DNA of 64,000 nt from Myotis daubentonii (lineage: Eukaryota; Chordata; Mammalia; Chiroptera; Vespertilionidae), in NCBI RefSeq assembly GCF_963259705.1, contig NC_081841.1, forward strand, positions 91,153,063 through 91,217,062, in the 5' to 3' direction. The notes under the pieces were generated by a model that did not search any database, was not told the origin of the DNA, and saw only the letters and a list, made by a program, of their open reading frames with translations. Of this stretch, positions 43,546 to 55,570 are shown in pieces. The position numbers and the translations under genes were made by a program. Numbering within the stretch: the stretch's first letter is position 1; each line of letters begins with the position of its first letter.

Positions 43546-44456
43546 TGTGGCTTTATTTTTATTTCTTTTGCATTTGCATTTAGTTTGCTGAGAAGTTCTA
43601 ATACTAGGATATGGGTTGGGACTGCCACACCTCAGCAGTGTTTTATTGATTTCATCATACCAGGAAGGCACAGTATTTAGTTTGAAAGCAAGCTTACATT
43701 GAATTCTGTTCAAGGAATTCTGTGACATTTATTGAGCAATGGGCAGTACATTTGCGTGTTGCCCAATCAGAACTGGGAACCTAGACCAAGGAAATGTCAT
43801 TCTTTTGTTTGATTCAGATTTCACCTAGATTCTAGTTAGGCTAGAAAATGTGCCTAAGATCTTTTTAATAAGAAGGAAATGCTTTAATAAAATATATGTT
43901 CTAACATCTTTTTCTGAGCCCAATAGTAAGACTATGGACTATTTCCAAATTATTAACTAAAAAGTAGCAAATTTTCTAGAAATGATTTTATTTTAAGGGG
44001 GAAAATGTAACATTGAAACCAGATGTTACTTTTCTACAACGCATAACAACCACCAGCATGTTACATGCAACAAAATTTGGCAGGAGAGCGACCCTTTTCT
44101 TTCACCCAGATCACAATTTCTAAGAGTTGGCATGTGCTGAAAACAAAATTGCAAAAGGGAAACCTGTTTCCTGAAAGTTCACAGCTGACATATTCAAGCT
44201 CGTGCTATATCAAAAGGGTCCACCACAGGAAAAGGCACATAATCATACCTGTTGTAGATTGTAGATCTTTGCCTTTGGAAATGTTATAGGTTGAAGTCAT
44301 GGTTCAGGACCAAGGTCAAGATTAGGGTAAGGCAAGTGAGGCATTCACTTCTGGCAGCAAAATTGGGGGCTGCCAAAAAATGTAGTAATCAAGATAAACA
44401 ATATTTTAATGTAAAAGTTAAAAATGAAAATAAAATCATGATGAGCAAATATCAAA
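43546..44456. other. Intergenic, no gene recognised
   Basis: No exon, repeat or long ORF that I can name. Confidence 0.4.
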
Positions 44457-44888
44457 TCTATAGATATAAAAGCCTAAGCGACTGTTATGACGGAATGACC
44501 GGAACAACCAGTCGCTATGACACACACTGACCACCAGGTGGCAGATGCTCGACGCAGGAGCTGTCCCCTGGGGGTCAGTGCACTTCTACAGCGGGAGCGC
44601 CACTCCCCCAGAAGCCAGGCTCAAGGCTGGCAAGCACAGCAGGTCACATAAGGTGACCATGGCAGCGCTAAGGAGCTAAGGTGTGAGCAGCGAGCAGTAA
44701 GGAACGAGTGGCTAAGAGCAAGCGGTGAGTGGTTAAGAGCGCTAGCACTGAGCCTGGCTCAGGCTCCTCCCCGGCCACCTGCTGCTTTGTGCACTGCTAC
44801 ATACCCTGAGGGGTCCCGGATTGCGAGAGGGTGCATTCCAGGCTGAGGGACCCCAACTGCTACAGGAATCCATGCACTGGGCCTCTAG
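44457..44888 (+). mobile_element. Non-autonomous Helitron, 432 bp
   Basis: Begins TCTATAGATATAAAAGCC after A and ends GGGCCTCTAG before T. CTCF-like arm ctgaccaccaggtggcag at 44527-44544 and a degraded opposing arm ctgtcccctgggggtcag at 44561-44578. The 3' hairpin is decayed. Confidence 0.87.
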
Positions 44889-45459
44889 TTTTAAAATAAA
44901 GACAGGCTCTTGTTGGTGTTGCCACATTGCATTGTTGAGTGATGGGGAACAGTCATTTCCATTCAAGCCCAGATGCCTGGCCCCTGAGGTCTTCAAATAC
45001 CCTGCTAGGCAGGTTTATGAAGTTTAACAATGTGCACAAACAGATTGGGCAATATGGGGCTTTATCTATTGTTACGTGTTTATACATGTCATTTGATTAT
45101 AGAGCTTTTACTAGTATTACTTTTTCTCACTTAGTTCAAAATGTTTGGGGGATATTTTGACGAGCATTTATAGAAGTGCACACCTTTCCTTTGTCTCAGG
45201 CTCCATCAGGGCTCCACAGGCCATTGGTTAGGACCCCTGGGAACTTGTTCTTCATGCTGGACAAGCCATTGCTGAGGAGATCCAAACTCCTGGGAGACCT
45301 AAAAGTGATGGTTCCTTCTCTGGGCTAAACACATGACTGCTTGCCCTTCAGTCACCATGCCCAAATACACTTACTCTTTTTGCAAAGATGGGAATCTTTG
45401 AGATGCATTAATATCGTCTAACCCAGGCTGGAAATCCCCCACTCCCTCTCTCCCCAACC
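44889..45459. other. Intergenic, no gene recognised
   Basis: Unique-looking; possibly old DNA-transposon debris around 45180-45300. Confidence 0.35.
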
Positions 45460-45690
45460 CTTCCCCTCATAAATTAGTTCCTTCTTTTTCTTTCCCTTTT
45501 AAATCTTATTCTTACTTATAAGTGTGCATGCTTGTGTTTATTTCACACCTTTCTCGTCTGTTAGGCTGCAGGCTACATGAGTTCAGGGAGTGCGTCTGGC
45601 TGGCTCATCACCTGCCCCCAGGACCTAGCACAGTGGCTACACAGTGTAGAGGGCTCATAGAGACTTTTTGATAAGTGAATTTATAAGTGG
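45460..45690 (+). mobile_element. L2 LINE 3' end
   Basis: Sense-orientation L2 order: gctgcaggctacatgagttc, aggacctagcacagtggcta, then agggctcatagagac. Confidence 0.55.
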
Positions 45691-46149
45691 TTTATCTGCA
45701 GTGTCCAATTCTAAGAAAACCTTCTGGTGCTTAATGAATGCTATTGGTAATAATGCTACAGGATTAAAAAAAATTATTGTTGTGAGTATTGCAAATGTCC
45801 CTCTTTCCCCCCAACCCCCCACTACCTCCCACATCTGGATCCCACCCCGCCCCAGGCCTTCACCGACTCTATTGTCTGTGTCCATAGGTAATGCATAAAT
45901 GCATATAAATTCTTTGGTTAATCTCTTCCTGCCACCCCTCCCCGCTTCCCTCTGAGATTCGTCGGCCTGTTCCATGTTTCCATGCCTCTGATTTTATTTT
46001 ATTCACCAGTTTATTTTGTTCATTAGACTTCTTGTTTATTTTGAATTTTAGATGCAATTATTGATAGATATGTATTTATTGCCATCTTATTGTTTATATT
46101 TTTATCTTTTTCTTACTCTTTTTCCTCTTCTTAAAGATCAATAAGAATA
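45691..46149. other. Intergenic, no gene recognised
   Basis: C-rich patch at 45808-45860. The open frames on both strands are overlapping chance frames. Confidence 0.4.
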
Positions 46150-46350
46150 CTTTTAAAAAGATAAACCAGTATTTACTGAGCATCCTTTACAGATCAAAAG
46201 TTTGGATCGATGCTCTCTATTGTACCTCTTTGATCTTACAGCATTTTCTGGGAGGTAGGTAATATAATCCTCATCTAGTTAACTGAGATTTAAAGAAATT
46301 AGAAGCTTGCCTATAGGATCACCACTTAAGCCCAAGAGCTTGGGGTTCAG
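46150..46350 (-). mobile_element. MIR SINE
   Basis: Antisense MIR: ccagtatttactgagcatcc, then cttacagcattttctgggag, aatataatcctcatctagtt and ggatcaccacttaagcccaa. Diverged. Confidence 0.5.
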
Positions 46351-46514
46351 GGATGGCACTTTCCAGAGCCTGTGCTGGTTCCATCAAACCCACGTTTCCC
46401 CAGGAATGGGAGGCGTCTCACCGGAGAATGAGAGATGATTTATTGTGGCATAGGCGAGGATGTTAGCATTAAACAAGACATCACATTGTAAGAAATAATA
46501 TTAAAAATTGCCAA

Positions 46515-46790
46515 TGCTTTTATTACCCTTACTATATGCCAGGCACTGCAACCCCACTGCAGTGCCTGGTGTGTCCCCAGACACACTTGGAAAAGGTGAC
46601 CAGCTCGAGGTCCCAAGTGGAAATATCTGAGGGTAGAATAATCATAAGAGTGAATATACTCAAATTAATTTATTTAATCCTCATAACAGCCCTGCAGGGG
46701 GACTCTCTGAGTCTCAGAGAGTGAAGATACTTCCAGGAGGTCACTCAGTAAGAGAGGTAAAGCCAGGCAGGCTATCTTCAGTGCTGGCAC
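46515..46790 (-). mobile_element. MIR SINE
   Basis: Antisense MIR: tgcttttattacccttacta, tatgccaggcactgcaaccc, interrupted, then tttatttaatcctcataaca and gagtctcagagagtgaagat. Confidence 0.55.
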
Positions 46791-46829
46791 TTCTCATCAC
46801 CATGTGGTATGCAAAAGGTGAAGCAGTGG

Positions 46830-46990
46830 GAGCCTTGAGGCTTGGGTCTAGGTTTCACTGTGCCGCTAACCAGCTATCGGTCTCACTGTGCCGCTAACTA
46901 GCTATGGGTCTCACTGTGCCGCTAACTAGCTATATGTCCTTGAGCAAGTCACATACTCTCTTTATGTCTTATTTTCATCATCTGCGACTA
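46830..46990 (+). mobile_element. MIR SINE with an internal 30-bp triplication
   Basis: Sense MIR (ttgagcaagtcacatactct; atcatctgcgac). The segment 46858-46933 is a tandem repeat of about 2.5-3 units built on gtctcactgtgccgctaact. Confidence 0.6.
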
Positions 46991-47127
46991 AGCAGCTTCA
47001 AAGGAGTCTATCATGATGATTGTTCCAAGGTCAAGAGAATAACAAAGAAGAGAGTGTGCTTCTGTCTACAAGATACAGTGGCCACATATGTGGAGCCTGG
47101 GGATCCAGAGATGCTGAGATAATACTT

Positions 47128-47560
47128 CTCATCATCATCATCATCATTATCATCATCATCTCACAACTGGTGCTTTGTATACATTATCGGTGATCCTTAC
47201 AAACAACCCTGAAAGGTAAACATGTGTGGTAAACATCTGTTTAGTCTGCCTGGCATCTCTCCATTTTCTGGGGGGAAAACACCTACCTTTTTTGAGGATT
47301 ACCACTCTAACACCTGCAACATGTGCTTCTACTGAGATCTCTCTCTCTTTCTAGTGTTCCATTTCTAATGCTGAGAGCCACTCAATTTTTAGAACTTCAC
47401 GGGGGTTCTCACAGGTCTGTGAGGGTGGTGGTGTTACTCCATTTTATAGACAAGAAAACTGAGGCTTAGCAGGGGATTAGTAATTTGCTTGAAACCACCT
47501 AACTAGAAAGCAATTCAAACCCAGGTCTGACACCAAAACAGGTGTTCTCTATCCTGCATC
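47128..47560 (-). mobile_element. MIR SINE sequence with (CAT)n microsatellite
   Basis: (CAT)n at about 47129-47160, then antisense MIR blocks gctttgtatacattatcggt and, after an interruption, ccattttatagacaagaaaa and ctgaggcttagcaggggatt. Confidence 0.5.
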
Positions 47561-48001
47561 TTTAAACCATAGACTTCTAAGGTTATCAGCTCTCTTAGTC
47601 CGGGACGAATTCTCTCCAGGGAAGTGCCCTCATGCCCCAGAGAAATGGGCTTCTGGCTAGTCATCACCGTAGGTCTTCAGTGGACACAGCAGAGACTCCA
47701 GTGAGGACCCCTGCTATGCAAATTCTGCTTATATTTATATACCTTTTCTAATTAAGAAATAAATTGTCAAGATGTGATTGTTGCTTTGAAGATTGTGTTA
47801 TTAAACCAAATTTTATACCATCAGACACAGAAACCAGAGCTACATACTGCTTGCCGAAAAGTACTCGAAACCCTCTTTCATTACAATATGTTATTGGATG
47901 CCTTGGGAGTTATTTTATTCTGATTCTGTTTCAGCATAGCTTACTTGATTTCTGAGTCTCCCAAATACAGCATTGCCAAATGAATGTAGAAATAAACCAA
48001 A
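47561..48001. other. Intergenic, no gene recognised
   Basis: Nothing nameable; precedes the palindrome. Confidence 0.4.
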
Positions 48002-48049
48002 ATCATCGTAACAAATTTTATTGAATTCAATAAAATTTGTTACGATGAT
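48002..48049. repeat. 48-bp perfect palindrome without spacer
   Basis: Every base from 48002 to 48049 pairs with its mirror position around the centre gaa|ttc (48025/48026). Each arm is 24 bp (atcatcgtaacaaattttat + tgaa). Such spacerless palindromes can extrude a cruciform and are usually unstable. No transposon family is recognised. Confidence 0.95.
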
Positions 48050-50754
48050 CAATGCTGTTATGCGTAAATTGGATAAAGCTTGCTTTGGGATTCCGTTTCT
48101 ATCAATTGCTTCCCTTTTTCATTTTCCACAAAGGAGTTCTAGTTCAGCTTGCTTCTCTGCTTTCTTTACAAGTCCTCTCTCTGTTCACAGAACTGGTTCG
48201 CTTGACCTCAGGCCCCATCCACTAATTGTACTTTTGGCTCAGTGCCCATCAGAGCTGTCATTTCTGGCTGCAGACAGCTCCAGCGAATGTTGTCCTTTGA
48301 TCTCAAGAGATGAGAGAAGTTACCTTGGGAGCATTCCCTACCTCATTGGGTTGTTGTGAAGTCAACGTAGAGGATGCATCGAAAATGCGGGCATGGTCCC
48401 TGACCTATGAGTCTCAGTCACAGCCAGCCCATTTCCCGTTCACAAAAACTCCCCAGCTATTTCCCCTGCCACTCTCTCTCAGCCAGGGCTCTGCTTCCCC
48501 TGCCTGAAATCCAGCCCCTCCCCAATAGCTAGGTTGCACTTTTTTTTAGGGTACCCACGTACCTCTCCGTTGTAGCACCAATCACAGTGCCACTATACAT
48601 TTTTTTCTGTGATGGTCTTATGGTTGCCTGCTGCCTCTACCAGACTCCATGGGCTCTGTAGGCTCTGTCGAGCCACTCAGATCTGCCTTCAGTGCTGAAG
48701 GCTGTTTTGCTTCAGCGGCTGGAAGTGTGGCCCTAAGCTGCCAGCACCCTTGGCCTCGAGCTGCCCCATAAGGCCACATCCCCATGTAGATGATTGATCT
48801 ACATGGGAGTGTGAATGCCTGGCCTTCTTATTCACCTGGGGATAGCTCTGAAAACTCACTCCTGCGACTGCCTTTTCTTCCCTGGGTGCTATCTCAAAAG
48901 CACTCTCTAATAGAGTTCATGCATTCTCATCTCTGTCTCAGAGTCAGCTTCCTGGGGAACAGAACAGGTGATAAGGTGCTGTCAATAAAGATAGGGGTTC
49001 TAATGCTTTTGCCAACTGTGTGTATTCTCAGAGCCTCTTATAGTCCCCGATACCAGTCAGATCTCAGTTAATGTTTGTAGAAAGAATGAAAAATCGTGCA
49101 TAAGTGATAGCAATGTCATTGGTAATTCCTGTTTTATGTCTTACCCTCTCACCTTCCTTCAAAGGGCCTATAACTTTTACACTGGAATTTCTTGGGTTTC
49201 TATCCAGGCATCTAGTTTCTTCGTCCTCATTCCCCTCATTTTTTCACTTTCCCTGTTCCTCTTCCTCCTCCCTTCTCCCTTTCTAAAGCCTTGGGAAGCA
49301 GCTGGATGAGCTCAGAGGCTGTAGCTTCCTTTCTCTCAGGAGCCCTATGAGCAAAGGCAATGCCAAGGCACAGAGGAAATCAATACTTGAGGCTCTGCTA
49401 ATTGCTTGATGGTCAGAAGGTATTTTCTCATTTTGAATGAGAAGAAAGGGCCTTTTAAAACAACAAAGCTCTTGTATAAAAAGAAAAAAGCTCACATTTT
49501 GAGTCCACAAAAATGGCCTCTTTGTTATTAATTTCTCGCCCTCATGTAAGGCCCAGGCAGTCAGTGCTTCATTTTCTGCAGTCCAGTTGCTTTGTTTTGA
49601 TTTGGGCTCCTTCTGCCTCTTGTAGAAAAAATAGCGGATTCAAGCTAGAAGGTGGGGTTTGAGACCCAGCTCCCCTGCTTTCATTTCTGGGAACTGCCTC
49701 TGAGCCCCCGGCCCTGTCTGTGAGGCGGACATTGGCTGGTTGTGAGGTGGACAACTCACAGAGCTGGGTTTTGAGAAGCTCAAGTGAGACAATGGATAGA
49801 AACAAGCTTTGAAAATTGCAACAGAGAAATTATCATTGTCACTGTCATTGCCACTTCATCTTCAGTGAAACCCAGCTTGACAGTTAAAGCTGGTATATAA
49901 AAAAATAGAATGCACTTCAAAGCCAAATACTAAAGTTTTTTTTTTTAAAAAAATATTCCTCATTTGCATGTTTGGCAGAGTCCCTAATAGTCCACGTGAT
50001 GAAAAATGGCCTGTCCTTGGAGTGGACTGAGGATGTCGGACTTCTTTGTAAATCAGCCATTTTTTCATTAACTCGTGACAGATTTGGAAGCCGCCTGTTC
50101 TCTAGACCAGGGTTTTAGGTTGATCAGGTAGATGTGATTCCGCAGCTCAGTTAGCACATTTTTCTCTTCCGAGGCAGCCCTGGCTTTCAGATGCATCTCT
50201 TCTCTGAGGATTAACGCAGTTAGGAATCACCGCCTACCCTTGGGACTGGGTGTGTCAGGATCCATGACTTCCTTTGTGTAAAGCAATTTTCTGTAAAATA
50301 GAGGACTTTTTCCCCCTGCAGAAGGCAGATGGATGAAGCTTCTGGAGCAGCCGGCAGAGGGTCCCCGGTCAGCCCCTTTAACGCCAGCACATTGTTAAAT
50401 CCTTGTAATATCAGGGCAGCAGAGATTTTGAGTTATTTTTCAATCAGATGTGAAGTGTGGTCAAATTTTCAGCAGAGACTTATAGATCACCTGTAAGCAT
50501 TTTGGGGACAGGGACCTGCTTTTTAAAAGTCTTTGTCCCGGGTGCAGTCATTTTTCTAAAGAATGGGTTTTATATTTCATGTGGAACAAGATGAAGTATG
50601 AATAAACAGACATACAAACACAAAAATGACAGAAGCAAGTAGACAGATGCTGTGCATGCAATCCTCCCTCTATCATTAAACTGACATGATTTCAGACTTC
50701 TTGAAGTCAGCCTTATGCCCTCTGACCCCACACAATACTGGTAGATCTTTTGTA
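48050..50754. other. Intergenic, no gene recognised
   Basis: 2.7 kb mostly of unique-looking sequence. Open frames such as 48021-48359 and 48790-49071 have no domain and no splice or poly(A) context. Confidence 0.4.
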
Positions 50755-51200
50755 CATATGATGTTGTGTTACTCTCCTGCCTAAAATCTTTCAGTGGCAC
50801 CAGTGCCTCTATGATGAAATCCAGTCTTCAATCAGGCCTGGCCTTGCCCCTTGTCATTGTCCCATTTAAATTCCGAATGGCAGCCACTTGCAACAAATTG
50901 CAATGTCTTAGTTGGGTGCAGGCCTTAGTTGGGTGCGTGGTGAATACTCTCTCTGCTTTTCTCGCCTGGCTTAGTTCCTCGCTTTCTCTTTCCAGGTCCT
51001 GTCCAGGATCTACTTAGGGACAATTTCCCTAACTATCCTCCCTTTGCCTCATGACCTACAGCCTATCCCACACTGGGTTAGCTGCCCATCATCCGAGCCT
51101 CCTTATCATCTTGACATTCTGAATTGTTCATCAGTTTCCTTGTCTGTGCCCATCTTAAGATCATTGTTCACCATTCATTCCCAGAGCCTAGTTTAATGGT
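50755..51200 (+). mobile_element. L2 LINE, sense orientation
   Basis: L2 3' region order: actctcctgcctaaaatctt, tcagtggcaccagtgcctct, atcaggcctggccttgcccc, later tcccagagcctagtttaatg. Confidence 0.6.
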
Positions 51201-51207
51201 TGGGATA

Positions 51208-51686
51208 CTGTTGCCTCCCTTAACCAGAGGGGATATGTTCCAAGACCCCCAGTAGATGCCCGAAACTGCAGGTAGTATCAAACTCTCTATATAAATGTTT
51301 TTCCCTATGCACACATACCTTTCCTCTTAAAGGATGTACTTTATGGCTTCTCTGGGGCATATCAGAATTGCCAGCATCACTACTCTTGTGTTTTAGAGCC
51401 ATCATTAAGTATAATAAGGGTCATTTGAACATAAGCACTGCGATACCACGACAGTCGATCTGATAACCCAGATGGCTCCTTAGTGACTAATGGGTAGAGA
51501 GTCTACAGCATGGACACGCCGGACGAAGGGATGATTCATGTTTTGGGTGGGCCAGAGATTTCATCACGCTACTCAGAACAGCGTGCAATTTAAAACTTAT
51601 GAATTGTTTACTTATGGAATTTTTCATTTACTATTTTTGGATCATGGTTGACCGCAGGTAACAGATACTGTGGATAAGGGGTACTG
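51208..51686 (-). mobile_element. Tigger element, internally deleted
   Basis: Left part tcccttaaccagaggggata to about 51320 equals the 3' end of the Tigger at 32025. It is then fused to the 5' end: cactactcttgtgttttaga, the decayed transposase start (MALKHKSSDAGNSDMPQRS on the - strand) and atggttgaccgcaggtaaca. Flanked by TA at the left. Confidence 0.75.
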
Positions 51687-51789
51687 CTTTAGAGGAAGTG
51701 ATTAATAATTGTTGGTTGAATTAATCAGTAAATGGCTGATTCAGATTCCCCACCTCCCTCTCCATTGGCACCAGCCTCTCTAGATGTTT

Positions 51790-51993
51790 CTCTATGGCAG
51801 GGGTGGGGAACCATTTTTCTGGAAGGGCCATATGGGTATTTATATAACACCATTTGCAGGCCATACAAAATTATCAACTTAAAAATTAGCCTGCTATACT
51901 TGGTCAAACATTTAATTAACTCACCACGAATACCTTGGCAGGGCCAGGCCAAATGATTCCACGGGCCTGACGTTCCCCGGCACTGCTATGGGG
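51790..51993. mobile_element. hAT MITE
   Basis: Element about 51798-51985 with left end caggggtggggaaccatttt and right end tgacgttccccggcactg, imperfect inverted repeats. The 8-bp flanks ctctatgg and ctatgggg are only partly alike. Confidence 0.65.
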
Positions 51994-52470
51994 TCACTGG
52001 GCAGGGGTCCTGTAGAGTGGACGGGGAAGGTCTGTATCTATGGTGGGATTTGCCTCTCCCAAATAGCTGATTATATAGGTGGTTATGTCTCTACTGCTCC
52101 TCATTTTAATTGGATTAGGTTATCCACTGAAAGGTGAAAACATTGCATATCATTCTCACAAGAAGTTAGGTAGTGTTAAGGTAGAAGGAATCTTAGAGGT
52201 TCTAGGGTCTATCCCTCTCATTTTGCAGGTGAGAAACCAGGCCTGGGGTGGAAAGATTTGCCAAGCTCTCACGATCAGTTAATGGCTGAAGAGGACACTT
52301 TTGCTTTTGTCTGCCTTAGCCCCTTTGGGGAACCATCCTTTCCCCTCCTGAGTCCCAGCATTTTAGGTGATGCTGACTTCACTTCCAAATGCAAGATGAG
52401 CCTGTGAACTATGTCTAACCAATCAGAGCATCAGGGCATGTGTTCCTAGGAAGCCAATCAAAGCTAACGA
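51994..52470. other. Intergenic with possible MIR debris at 52190-52290
   Basis: tctcattttgcaggtgagaaaccag is MIR-like. Nothing else is seen. Confidence 0.35.
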
Positions 52471-52477
52471 GACTTGC

Positions 52478-52696
52478 CCAGCTGGTGTGGCTCAGTGGAT
52501 TGAGCATAATCCCATGCACCAAGAGGTCACTGGTTTGATTCCTGGTAAGGCCATATGCCTGGGTTGGGAGCTCCATCCCTAGTAGGGGGCATGCAAGAGG
52601 CAGTCGATTATTGTTTCTCTCTCATCATCTATGTTTGTATCTCTCTTTCCCTCTTACTTCCTCTCTCTAAAATCAATAAAAACATATTTTAAAAAA
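52478..52696 (+). mobile_element. VES-type SINE with target duplication
   Basis: Head gcccagctggtgtggctcag, B box ggtttgattcctggtaaggc, CT-rich body and tail aaaacatattttaaaaaa. Flanking direct repeats aagctaacgagacttg and aagctaatgagacttg differ by one base. Confidence 0.92.
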
Positions 52697-52713
52697 AGCT
52701 AATGAGACTTGTT

Positions 52714-54289
52714 TCAGGATGTTGGAATAGAGAAGTTCATATGTGCTATTTGGGTTGCTGAGAAGATAGGACTGTTGGCAGCCATCTCGTCACCCTGGGT
52801 GGAGAGCCAAGGAAAGCAGTGCCAAGAGATGGAGAGAGTGAGTCTGTCCCAATGTCATCACTGAAGATGCTGATACAGCTGTGTCTGATCCCTGGATTCT
52901 TTTGTTTGGTTTTTGCTTAAGTTTAATTCTGTCACTTTCAACTAATTAACCTGTTAATATAATGTTAGAACTAGAACCAGGCCTGTTAACTGCCAAATGC
53001 AGTGCTCTTTCAACTAAATCACACTGGGCATTCCTCTGATTAACCTGATGCCACCCATTGTCACAGCAAGCAGAACTGGGAAAGAATGGAGACAAGGGGA
53101 GGGGGATGGGGGGAGGTATGCGCTTCCAGAGGGAAGCACTGGGGACCAGTGCAGATATGAGGTCACTAGGGTGATGGGAGGGGTTAGGAGTGAAGTAAAC
53201 AAGAGAGTACATTAAAACCAAAATTTGCCTGCTTCCCTGTTTTGACTCTGGCAGTCGAATGAATAACGACTGGTGAGTGAAGGTTGGGCTGTACATGTGA
53301 CTAGATGTAGATTCAGCTGGACTTTTCTTCTAGATTAATGACAACACCTTCTGGCCTGGACCTGGGAAAGTTGCTGGGGCACAGACTGGAAAAGTGAGGA
53401 CAAACGTCAAGACATTTGGTCCTAGCGTCTCGTGACTCACCTAATGTGTGGGAAAGTATGCTGCAGAATAGCCGCGGCCACAATGAATAAACATTCGTCG
53501 TATTCAGCACTACTCACGCAGCTTTGCGGGGGCCATGTCCATCGATGGAGGTCCAGGGAAACAATGGCATCACTGAGATATGCTAATGGGAGTGCTCCAT
53601 GCTTCGGGCATAATTGGGTTTCTAGTCTTCATCACGGTGCCCAGGAAGCATGAACTGAAACTGAGGCCTGTCCCTAGTGGGAACGCCATCCTGCCCACAC
53701 ACCAAGATGGGATTTTTAGTGGTCAGCTTCCTCTCAGTTCTCCATTCAGAAGTTCAAAAACAAGCAGCACTAACTGTGCTGTAAGAAGCCAGGATGATGG
53801 TTACATTAGGGGGTGGGGTAGCGAGTGACTTAGAGAATTTGAGAAGGGTTCCTAGAGTGTTGGGTTCTTACAGTGTGGGCTGGTTATGTGGAGATGCTCA
53901 CTGTGAAAATGTACTTAGCTATGTGCTTATGAGTGGTATACTCTTCTATATGTGCCTTATTTCAATAAAAAACATTACATATGTGCAATGCTGTCATTGT
54001 AGGCAATCATTTGGCATTGTTGAGGTCTTAGAAACAAAATGAAAGGGGGGGCACTGAATTATGTGATAATACTATTCTAAGGTTGGTATACAGATGATCC
54101 AGAATATGTCCATATTAATTGTGAAATATATAACCATCAAAATGAAAATATATTTTAAAAATATAGTAGATTGCTCACTATCTTTTAGGGGTCTAGGATA
54201 CTAGTTGTAAAAACTGAAATATTATGGTTCCTCAGAATCATCATGTAAATGGATCTCAAATCTATTCATATCTCCCCACTTCCACTGCT
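52714..54289. other. Intergenic, no gene recognised
   Basis: No named repeat. The C-rich - strand frames at 52946-53296 are chance. Confidence 0.4.
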
Positions 54290-55570
54290 CACATTCTAGT
54301 TCAGGCCACCAGTGACTCTGGCCTGGACCTTGGCAATCACCTCCCACTCTTGCCTAATGTATGATCCACTGCCCACAAACTAGAAGACTAGGTTCAAAAT
54401 ATGGCTTGAATTACTCCCCAGTCTGAAGTCCTTCAAAGACTTCCTAATAGTCTTTGTCTTAAAGTCCAGATCCCCTTCCATGGCCCACCATACTCAGCAT
54501 TGGCTGGTCCTCCTGCCTCTCTGACCATCCTCCCACCACTCTCCCCGCAGCTCACCAGTTTCCAGTCCCACTGGACTCTTTTTATTCTTTCAACACCCCA
54601 GGCTTGTCCACGCCTTGAATCTTTACATATGCATTTCTGCTTGAACTAGGGGTCTTCCAGATCTTTGGATTGCTGGCTTCCCCTCAGCTTGTAGGTCTCA
54701 GTTCAAATGTCATTTCCTCAAGTAGCTTTTCCCAGCCACTCTTTATCACATTGATACTGTTGTAATAACCTGATTATTATTTAACAGAAAAGAAGTGAAA
54801 GGAAAGACTAGGTATAGGCATGTCATTTATACCACTTTGCCAAAAAGCCACATTTAACATTCTCCCAGTCTAGTCCCTACTGATTGATGGGGAAGGGAGG
54901 AGACAAAGGCAGTTTAGATGCATGCCGAGTAACGTCTGAGTGACATGGGAGGCTAATTGCCCGTCAGTCACACTTGAAAATGAGTTAGTGGCCAGGGTGG
55001 GTGAAATCAAAATATATAAACTTCCAAACAGAGGAAGTTCACTCTGTCTTGGCCCCAGGGTGCTGGGCCCTCTTGGGACTCCTCTGCAGGGGCTGCCCTC
55101 CCCTGTGCTCGCCTGGCGCTCGGTCATGTTGGACTCCACACATGAACTGGTGGGCTTAAATCTGGTCTGAATGCTGAACCACACCCGGCTGCAACGTGGA
55201 ACAGAAGCTCTGGACACTGGCCCTGTTTCTGACTTCGCTGAGCTCCCAGCTGCCCCCTTTCCAGGACTGGCTTAAGGGGCAGGAGACTTTGGAACCCAAG
55301 AGATGTCACTTTGCACAAATAAAGTCTCCTTCCACATTCCATCCTTCCGTGTGAGTCTTAGAAAGTTCATTTTCTGAAGATATCACAAGGACCTTATTCC
55401 CACTCGTGTCTGGGAAGTCTGTCCCTTAAATCCTTCCGGCATCAACATCACCTTTCTTTCTTTTGTTCATAGTACTCAAGCTATTTTGTTTCTGTAATTA
55501 TTTATCAGAATGTAGGCCCCATGATGAAGGATTTGTCTGTCTTCTTCATCACTTATATCGGTAAGTATCC
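54290..55570 (+). mobile_element. L2 LINE, sense, split by a solo LTR
   Basis: 54290-54751 shows L2 ORF2/3' order (cctcctgcctctctgaccat; gtaggtctcagttcaaatgt; cttttcccagccactcttta). It resumes at 55449 (cacctttctttcttttgttc; tgtctgtcttcttcatcact). Removing the LTR and one copy of acat rejoins it cleanly. Confidence 0.7.
54748..55448 (+). mobile_element. Solo LTR of a class I endogenous retrovirus, 4-bp target duplication
   Basis: 693-bp insertion (54752-55444) beginning TG and ending CA, flanked by acat at 54748-54751 and 55445-55448. A TATA box (tatataaa, 55013-55020) and a poly(A) signal (AATAAA, 55318-55323) are in the right order and spacing for U3-R-U5. A 4-bp duplication is typical of gamma-retrovirus-like ERVs. 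No internal region remains, consistent with LTR-LTR recombination. Confidence 0.8.
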
